Positions 22,605-26,989 of a stretch of DNA of 26,989 bases are shown one piece after another (position 1 is the first letter of the stretch; each line of letters opens with the position of its first letter). The stretch lies in the NCBI GenBank assembly GCA_964498075.1, contig CAZCGA010000089.1, forward strand, positions 1 through 26,989. Reading direction: 5' to 3'. The notes under the pieces are model-generated. The model made no database searches and had not been told where the DNA came from. It was given only the letters and a program-made list of their open reading frames with translations. Both the position numbers and the translations under genes were made by a program. The stretch is from CAZCGA01 sp964498075. GTDB lineage: Bacteria > Desulfobacterota > Binatia > HRBIN30.

Positions 22605-22862
22605 ATGCTCATCCACATCGACGACATCGTGATGCTGCCGGGCTACGCGCCGTATCCGCGCTACGGGCGTGTGGCAAAGATCGAAGATGGCGGCCGCCTC
22701 CACGTCACCCAGGTGCAGTGCGGCGATCCGCGCTGCGCCGCCGAGCATCAGCACACCGATCAGGTCTGGCCCCTGGCCGAGCTGTACGCCGCGAACGCCT
22801 ACCAGCCAAGAGCGGACTGGGAAGAGGGCCGCAAGAGCTCGCCGAATACGCCGGTGGATTGA
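22605..22862 (+). CDS. Small protein of unknown function (85 residues)
   Basis: Begins MLIHIDDIVMLPGYAPYPRYGRVAKIEDGGRLHV-TQV, then CGDPRCAAEHQHTDQVWPLAELYAAN. I do not recognise the family. The first 40 residues look like a small beta-barrel of the KOW/SH3-like sort (a glycine-rich turn within alternating hydrophobic residues), and Cys39, Cys44 and two His nearby could bind a metal, but this is a guess. It is divergent from the CMD-family gene and lies 82 bp upstream of the GH13 gene, separated from it by an inverted repeat. Codon use and composition match the neighbours. No Shine-Dalgarno sequence precedes the ATG. Confidence 0.65.
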   Translation: MLIHIDDIVMLPGYAPYPRYGRVAKIEDGGRLHVTQVQCGDPRCAAEHQHTDQVWPLAELYAANAYQPRADWEEGRKSSPNTPVD

Positions 22863-22865
22863 ACC

Positions 22866-22940
22866 GTGCTCGTGTGCGTGCTCGTGTTCGCAAGGACGAA
22901 GCGATCGGATTAAATCTTTGACGAACACGCACACGAGCAC
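22866..22940. repeat. Inverted repeat with GTGCTCGTGTGCG arms
   Basis: GTGCTCGTGTGCG at 22866-22878 pairs perfectly with 22928-22940; after a 6-base bulge (22879-22884) TGTTCG at 22885-22890 pairs with CGAACA at 22922-22927. The 31-base loop holds the putative -10 of the GH13 promoter. It begins 4 bases after the stop of the small gene and ends 5 bases before the GH13 start. Related in sequence to the repeat at 155-202. Confidence 0.65.
22887..22915 (+). promoter_or_regulatory. Possible promoter of the GH13 gene inside a hairpin loop
   Basis: TTCGCA (22887-22892), 17 bases, TTAAAT (22910-22915); each matches consensus at 4 of 6 positions. The -10 is the only AT-rich spot in the gap. The predicted start lies near 22923. 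Confidence 0.35.
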
Positions 22941-22944
22941 GACC

Positions 22945-24561
22945 ATGGAGTGGTGGCGCCAGGCGGTCTTCTACGAGATCTACGTTCGCAGCTTTCGAGA
23001 CGCCAACGGTGACGGTGTCGGCGATCTGCCTGGCATCATCGAGCGTCTCGACTACCTGAACGACGGCACGCCAAGCTCACTCGGCGTGGATGCGTTGTGG
23101 CTCACGCCGATCAATCCGTCGCCGATGTTCGACTTCGGCTACGACGTCAGTGACTACCGCAACATCGAGCCGCTGTTCGGGTCGTTGCGCGACTTCGACG
23201 AGCTCATCGCCGCGGCGCATCGTCGCAACATCCGCATCATTCTGGACCTGGTCCCAAACCACACCTCCCATCTGCACTCGTGGTTCCAAGCCTCGCGGCG
23301 CGCCCGCACTGATGCGCAGCGCGACTGGTACATCTGGCGCGACCCCGCGGCAAACGGTGCTCCACCGAACAACTGGGTGAGCGTCTTTGGCGGACCGGCG
23401 TGGACGTTGGACGCGGGTACCGGCCAGTACTACCTGCATTCGTTTCTCGCCGAGCAGCCGGATCTGAACTACCGCAACCCGGCCGTCGTGCAGGCGATGG
23501 AGGACGTCATCCGCTATTGGCTCGACCGCGGCGTCGATGGTTTCCGCGTCGACGTGATCCACAAGATGGTCAAGGACGCACAGCTGCGCGACAACCCGCG
23601 CCCGGCGCCGGAAGAAGACCATCCGGTGTGGCACTACGGTGGCCAGAAGCACGTCTACGACGAAGATCGACCGGAGGTCCATGGCGTCATCCGCGGCTGG
23701 CGGCGCATTCTGAACCGCTACGGCGAGCGTGCCATGGTCGGCGAGGTAGGCCTCTTCGATCTGCAGCGCCTCGCGACGTATTACGGCAGCGGTCACGACG
23801 AGCTGCCGCTGGCGTTCAACTTCAGTTTTCTGTGGAGTCCTTGGGATGCGTCGGCGTTCAAAGCCCAGGTCGACCGGATCGAAGCCGTGCTCCCGTCCGG
23901 CGCGCAGCCGACCTACGTGTTGTCCAATCACGACGCGCCGCGCCATCGCACCCGCTTCGATGACGCGCAGCTCGGCGACGCCCGCACCCGCGTGGCGGCG
24001 ATGATGCTCCTGACCCTGCGCGGTACGCCCTTCCTTTACTACGGCGAGGAGATCGGGATGCGTGACGTCTTCATCCCACTGGAGCGTGTCTGCGATCCGG
24101 TGGGCAAGCGCTTCCCCGCGGTGAACCGCGATCCCGAGCGCACACCGATGCAATGGAGCCGGTCACCCGGCGCCGGCTTCACCACCGCTGCGGAGACCTG
24201 GCTACCGATCGGGCCAGACTTCGAAACCGTCAACGTCGCGCAGCAGTTGCGCGACCCGCGCTCGCTGCTCAGCTTCTACCGGCGCCTGATCTGGTACCGG
24301 AAGCAAGCCGCGGCGCTGACGCAAGGCAGCTACCGCCCAGTGGAAGGCCCCGCCGACACCTTCATCTACTTCCGAGAACACGCCCAGCAGCGGCTGCTGG
24401 TCGCCCTCAACTTCAGCGGCGAACCACGTTCCATTGCGGTCCCGGAGTTCGCGCAGGGCCGTCTGGAGATCTGCACTGATCCAGACCGGCCGGCCGGAGC
24501 GCGAGTGGGCGCCCAACTCGATCTGGGCCCGACCGAGGGTGTGATCGTTCAGCCCACTTAG
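22945..24561 (+). CDS. GH13 alpha-glucosidase (oligo-1,6-glucosidase/alpha-1,4-glucosidase group)
   Basis: 538 residues from the ATG at 22945; the frame is open upstream, but family proteins begin with this MEWWRQAVFYEIYVRSF and the extension overlaps the 85-residue gene. Cytosolic: no signal peptide. Conserved regions: DLVPNH (101-106), QPDLN (171-175), GFRVDVIHK with nucleophile Asp203, GEVG with acid/base Glu267, and SNHD with Asp330. QPDLN places it with alpha-glucosidases rather than amylases, and Val after the nucleophile is the residue found in enzymes that accept alpha-1,6 bonds, whereas maltases tend to have Thr or Ala. It probably releases glucose from short oligosaccharides. No other sugar-metabolism gene is nearby. 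Confidence 0.93.
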   Translation: MEWWRQAVFYEIYVRSFRDANGDGVGDLPGIIERLDYLNDGTPSSLGVDALWLTPINPSPMFDFGYDVSDYRNIEPLFGSLRDFDELIAAAHRRNIRIILDLVPNHTSHLHSWFQASRRARTDAQRDWYIWRDPAANGAPPNNWVSVFGGPAWTLDAGTGQYYLHSFLAEQPDLNYRNPAVVQAMEDVIRYWLDRGVDGFRVDVIHKMVKDAQLRDNPRPAPEEDHPVWHYGGQKHVYDEDRPEVHGVIRGWRRILNRYGERAMVGEVGLFDLQRLATYYGSGHDELPLAFNFSFLWSPWDASAFKAQVDRIEAVLPSGAQPTYVLSNHDAPRHRTRFDDAQLGDARTRVAAMMLLTLRGTPFLYYGEEIGMRDVFIPLERVCDPVGKRFPAVNRDPERTPMQWSRSPGAGFTTAAETWLPIGPDFETVNVAQQLRDPRSLLSFYRRLIWYRKQAAALTQGSYRPVEGPADTFIYFREHAQQRLLVALNFSGEPRSIAVPEFAQGRLEICTDPDRPAGARVGAQLDLGPTEGVIVQPT

Positions 24562-24808
24562 CGTTGCGGCGGCTGGTCTCGAACGCGGAGTCCGATGCGA
24601 ACGCGACGCGTGCTGCGGGTGCTGCAAACCCTCGCAACGTGAAAACCCGAGTACACACAGACGCCCGGCTGTAGCCGTCCCGAGGTTTTTCGCCCCGGTG
24701 TAGCATCCGGTTTTCAATCCTCCTCCCGCCGCCGTTCCGATCCCGCAACGCGGGGCCTTACGGTCGCTGCGGTGCGGCTATTGCTGAGCAGTCGCAGTCA
24801 GGTGCGAC

Positions 24809-25210
24809 GTGGGGGCTGGCGATACGCGTATCTGCGGCGGCGGAAGAACGATCGCCATTGGCGTTGGTCTGGCCTTGGCGGCCGCGGTGCAAGGGTGCGC
24901 GGTCTACTACCAGGATCCGGCGACGGGGGCCGAGCACGTGTGGGGCATCGGACACCTGGTCGTGAAGGTTGCCCGCCCCGAGGAAGACCGCAAGGCCATC
25001 GTACGCGGCGTAACGCTCTGTGGCGTCGCGGTCGGGATTCGAGAGGGCGGCGCATCTTTGAGCCTGGGTTGGGAGCGACAGCAGACCCTCGAGGTGGTCG
25101 ACGGCAACACCGCAGTGCGTCTGGAGGGTCCGACAGGCGATCTCCTCCACTGGCGCGTCGGGGCAACTCCGCAGAGGAAGACAGACGACGAAGAGAAGGA
25201 GGCGAGATGA
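24809..25210 (+). CDS. Small lipoprotein-like protein of unknown function
   Basis: 133 residues from a GTG at 24809 with AGG 6 bases upstream; the start is uncertain. A hydrophobic stretch (TIAIGVGLALAAAVQGC) ends at Cys30, a plausible but imperfect lipobox (V-Q-G-C). The mature part has TGAEHVWGIGHLVVKV, an ARPEEDRKAIVRGV segment, and LSLGWERQQTLEVVD, a pattern I have seen in short uncharacterised exported proteins, but I cannot name a family. Its TGA overlaps the ATG of the next lipoprotein gene (ATGA), so the two are translationally coupled and may work in the same envelope complex. Confidence 0.65.
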   Translation: MGAGDTRICGGGRTIAIGVGLALAAAVQGCAVYYQDPATGAEHVWGIGHLVVKVARPEEDRKAIVRGVTLCGVAVGIREGGASLSLGWERQQTLEVVDGNTAVRLEGPTGDLLHWRVGATPQRKTDDEEKEAR

Positions 25211-26322
25211 GACGTTCAATGACACGACTGCTGGGGCTGGCGGCGTGCGTGACGCTGGCGGGATGCGGCATCGGGTACAACCGCATGCTCTTCTTCACCA
25301 AGACGAACGTCGGGCTCGACATCGACGCGCAGCCACCCACCGCCGAGGTGTCGATCGCGCGGCGGGAGGGCGTGATCGCACCGAGCTACGAAGAGGGCAA
25401 GACCGTGCCGGTCGCGGCGACCTTTCGCAAGGAGTCGCCGACCTTTTACGACCCCCGCATCTCCGCCGCGTTTGCGGGCGGTGAAGCTGCGGCGCTTTTA
25501 TCCAAACCGCTGCCTGCGGCGAACGCGTCGCCGAGCGCCGGCGCGCCCCTGCGGATGTGTTTGAGTCACAAGCCTAAAGCCTCGCGGCTCCTGGCATTTT
25601 GGAGTGCGCTGCCGGTCATCGGTGCGCTCTTCGAGGAGGGCGATCAGACCCGGCCGTTCTTCTTCGGGACCGATACCTCGTACGGGCTCAAGGTCGTCTG
25701 GTCGGGAACAGCAGGCGCTGCGCCAACGACCGTACGGCTCGGCTACAACCGCAAGGAGTTCGCCGACGCCCCGGTCTTCGGAGAGCAAGAGACTGCGGCC
25801 GCGACGCCGCCGGCAGGTGGAGCTGTCTCGGCGCCCGCTGCGGCAGGTACCGCTCCGTGCCCGTATGCCGTGCAAGTGCCGTCGTTCATCGCCACGATCG
25901 ACAACTCGACGAAGCTGGAGAAGTTTCCGGGCAGCTTGCAGTACGTGCAGTTCTTTGCGACCGGCGCCGCTGCCGACAACTTCGCCGTGTTGCCGCAAGT
26001 CCGCAAGGTGCTCGAAGAGCAGTTCTCGCCGCTGGCTGCTCAAGCCGCGGTGCAAGAGCGCATCGACGATGCCCGCACCATCACCGCAGCCCTGAGCAAG
26101 GAAGCGCAAGACCTGATCGACGCGATGACGACCGACGCGCAGCTCGCCACCGCGACGACGCAAGCGCGGAGCGCCGGGCTGATCGGGGCGACCGAGGGTC
26201 CTGCGGCTGGCAGTGACGTGGCCGCGAAGAAGACGTTCCTGAAGGCGGTTGCGAACGTCGGCGACAATCCGGAGCGCGTCGCCGCACTGAAGAAGTTCCT
26301 CAAGGCGTTGAAGGGAGAGTGA
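25207..26322 (+). CDS. Lipoprotein of unknown function (371 residues)
   Basis: Starts at the ATG at 25207, preceded by AAGGAGG at a 4-base spacing and overlapping the previous stop by 4 bp; a longer open frame to 24772 has no signal sequence. A clear lipoprotein signal (LLGLAACVTLAGC, Cys20) leads into GIGYNRMLFFTKTNVGLDIDAQPP, a beta-rich region with LGYNRKEF, an Ala/Pro-rich stretch near residues 195-220, and a helical C-terminal part rich in Ala, Gln and Asp ending in KKFLKALKGE. I do not recognise the family. The GLDID-x-PP-x-AEVSI segment and the later TVRLGYNRKEF suggest an envelope beta-domain. Probably sits at the outer membrane with its neighbour. Confidence 0.8.
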   Translation: MRRSMTRLLGLAACVTLAGCGIGYNRMLFFTKTNVGLDIDAQPPTAEVSIARREGVIAPSYEEGKTVPVAATFRKESPTFYDPRISAAFAGGEAAALLSKPLPAANASPSAGAPLRMCLSHKPKASRLLAFWSALPVIGALFEEGDQTRPFFFGTDTSYGLKVVWSGTAGAAPTTVRLGYNRKEFADAPVFGEQETAAATPPAGGAVSAPAAAGTAPCPYAVQVPSFIATIDNSTKLEKFPGSLQYVQFFATGAAADNFAVLPQVRKVLEEQFSPLAAQAAVQERIDDARTITAALSKEAQDLIDAMTTDAQLATATTQARSAGLIGATEGPAAGSDVAAKKTFLKAVANVGDNPERVAALKKFLKALKGE

Positions 26323-26325
26323 GTC

Positions 26326-26502
26326 ATGCCCAAGGACGAGATCAAGTTCGTGCTCTCAACTCAGACCGATACCAACTTCCAGAAAGCGCTGCAGGTGCTG
26401 CAGACGCAGTTCCCCGCGTGGAAGGTCACCGGCGTCCGGCGCGACGTCGTGAATGAGAGTGGCGTCGCCGTAGCGGTCGGCGTGATCGAGATTGCCATCT
26501 GA
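26326..26502 (+). CDS. 58-residue small protein, third gene of the lipoprotein operon
   Basis: ATG at 26326, 3 bases after the previous stop, with GGGAGAG about 6 bases upstream, ending at the TGA at 26500-26502. The product (MPKDEIKFVLSTQTDTNFQK at the start, VAVGVIEIAI at the end) has a predicted strand-helix-strand order and no signal peptide. I do not recognise it. Good ribosome-binding site, tight spacing and alternating hydrophobic pattern argue that it is real. It may be a cytosolic partner of the two lipoproteins, or unrelated in function. Confidence 0.65.
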   Translation: MPKDEIKFVLSTQTDTNFQKALQVLQTQFPAWKVTGVRRDVVNESGVAVAVGVIEIAI

Positions 26503-26673
26503 GCGGTGGGGCGCACCGGGCGGCTCCCCAGCCTCCGAGGCCTTCGGTCAGAAACCGAACGCCGCCGGGAGCTCCCGGGTGAGCGCTAACACGCTCGCGC
26601 ACCTCATGGAGGCGACAGGTCCCAGCTCGCAAGCTTGACAGCCCGGTGATCGATCTGGGAGACAAGCGGCACA

Positions 26674-26989
26674 ATGCAGTGTCCACAGTGCCGGGCGGAC
26701 AACGACGCCGGCCTCCGCTTCTGCGAGTCGTGCGGCGCGCAACTGGCCCGCCTGTGTCCGAGCTGTGGTCACGAGCTGAAGCCACAGGCGCGGTTTTGCG
26801 GCAAGTGCGGCGCGAAGCTAGTCGACAGTTCACAGTCGACAGTCGAGAGGGGTGGGGCCGCTCGACTCTCAACTCTCGACTCTCGACTATCGAGTGATCC
26901 CCGCGCCTACACCCCCAAGCACCTCGCCGAGAAGATCCTGCAATCCAAGTCCGCCCTCGAAGCCTGCCCTGAGCCTGGTCGAAGGGGCG
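26674..26989 (+). CDS. Double zinc ribbon protein, N-terminal part (probable adenylate-cyclase/AAA regulator), cut by window edge
   Basis: 105 codons from the ATG at 26674, open at the window end. Two zinc ribbons: C3-C6 with C17-C20, and C28-C31 with C42-C45 (CPQC, FCESCG, CPSCG, FCGKCG). After a linker comes YTPKHLAEKILQSKSALE (79-96). In known proteins this exact opening and YTPKHLAEKIL segment precede a class III nucleotide cyclase domain (starting GERKQVTVLF), an AAA/NB-ARC-like ATPase and TPR repeats. Here the expected GERKQ is replaced at residues 97-105 by ACPEPGRRG, the translation of a palindromic repeat, and the linker 51-76 is made of a second repeat. No good ribosome-binding site; GGGAG lies about 13 bases upstream. 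Confidence 0.75.
   Translation, partial: MQCPQCRADNDAGLRFCESCGAQLARLCPSCGHELKPQARFCGKCGAKLVDSSQSTVERGGAARLSTLDSRLSSDPRAYTPKHLAEKILQSKSALEACPEPGRRG
26821..26895. repeat. In-frame repeat in the zinc-ribbon gene: inverted arms and heptamer array
   Basis: Five heptamers at 26861-26895 (CTCGACT, CTCAACT, CTCGACT, CTCGACT, ATCGAGT) are complementary to AGTCGAGAG at 26841-26849 (exact matches at 26873-26881 and 26880-26888). The upstream arm also holds GTCGACAGTCGAG, sharing TCGACAGTC with the palindromes at 5723 and 5887. It encodes residues 50-74 of the linker without a frameshift. Confidence 0.65.
26968..26985. repeat. In-frame copy of the CTGAGC...GTCGAAGG palindromic repeat half
   Basis: CCTGAGCCTGGTCGAAGG differs from the right arm at 5855-5871 (CCTGAGCTTGTCGAAGG) by one substitution and one added base. 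It is translated as PEPGRR. The window ends before a partner arm would appear. Confidence 0.6.

Noticed and set aside
23077..24153. Minus-strand frame of 358 codons opposite the GH13 gene
   Set aside because: A shadow of the GH13 catalytic region, which has all conserved motifs on the plus strand.
24562..24808. Possible riboswitch upstream of the lipoprotein operon (GCAAACC and GTAGCCG words)
   Set aside because: The order and the GGACGCAAAGCC core of a cyclic-di-GMP-I riboswitch are missing; only a small CGGC-TGTA-GCCG hairpin and a T5 run near 24690 are seen, so neither a riboswitch nor a firm terminator is supported.
24772..25206. N-terminal extension of the 371-residue lipoprotein frame
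   Set aside because: The extension is Arg/Gly-rich, overlaps the upstream lipoprotein gene in another frame and would bury the clear lipoprotein signal; the ATG at 25207 has an AAGGAGG.
26635..26640. TTGACA, a perfect -35 box before the zinc-ribbon gene
   Set aside because: No -10-like hexamer lies 16-18 bases downstream, so it is not called as a promoter.

Overview
High-GC bacterial DNA with dense, short-spaced gene clusters on both strands. The gene style resembles uncultivated lineages once filed under Deltaproteobacteria, such as Candidatus Binatota (Binatia). The signs are Myxococcus-type Cys-rich CDDGN repeats, secreted proteins opening with a C-x-GDCD dockerin-like EF-hand pair, long Pro/Thr-rich linkers, NHL and PD40 propellers, and many SDR, acyl-CoA dehydrogenase, ACAD10-like phosphotransferase, VOC and cupin genes. 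The lineage is an inference from gene style; no rRNA, tRNA or ribosomal protein gene is present to test it.

Layout. 1-1040: 3' end of an acyl-CoA dehydrogenase gene (+) converging on an SDR gene (-), with an inverted repeat between them. 1232-14152 (-): a 13-kb block of exported repeat proteins. In transcription order it holds a dockerin-like/Ig-like protein, a lipoprotein with two six-bladed NHL propellers, a 1049-residue protein joining a dockerin-like pair, cytochrome P460, a propeller, a cytochrome-like domain and an NHL propeller, then a small-molecule kinase-like phosphotransferase. After a 466-bp gap full of nested palindromes comes a 1438-residue protein with 20 PD40-like repeats and a duplicated Cys-rich tail. 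14178-14450: a truncated Asp-box fragment. 14490-16056: a small unknown gene (-) with a clear promoter and operator-like palindrome, divergent from an SDR-VOC pair (+). 16075-19747 (-): a four-gene GldA/GldF/GldG/DUF4340 ABC export-type operon. 19826-22520 (-): a CMD-family protein, an ornithine cyclodeaminase-family protein and a gentisate-dioxygenase-like bicupin. 22605-24561 (+): a small unknown gene and a GH13 alpha-glucosidase. 24809-26502 (+): two lipoprotein-like genes and a 58-residue ORF. 26674-end (+): start of a double-zinc-ribbon protein of the kind that usually continues into an adenylate-cyclase/AAA regulator, with two repeat elements read through in frame.

Working together. The 14152-6015 genes are closely spaced (gaps 27, 0 and 32 bp) and probably co-transcribed. 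The first three are exported and combine putative calcium-binding modules, interaction propellers and haem-binding domains, which suggests a cell-surface or periplasmic redox and adhesion assembly of unknown substrate. The ABC operon matches the known GldAFG gene order. The CMD-OCD-bicupin cluster looks catabolic. The most unusual material is the P460/NHL fusion protein, the repeat family that occurs both between and inside genes, and promoters placed so close to start codons that leaderless transcripts are likely.
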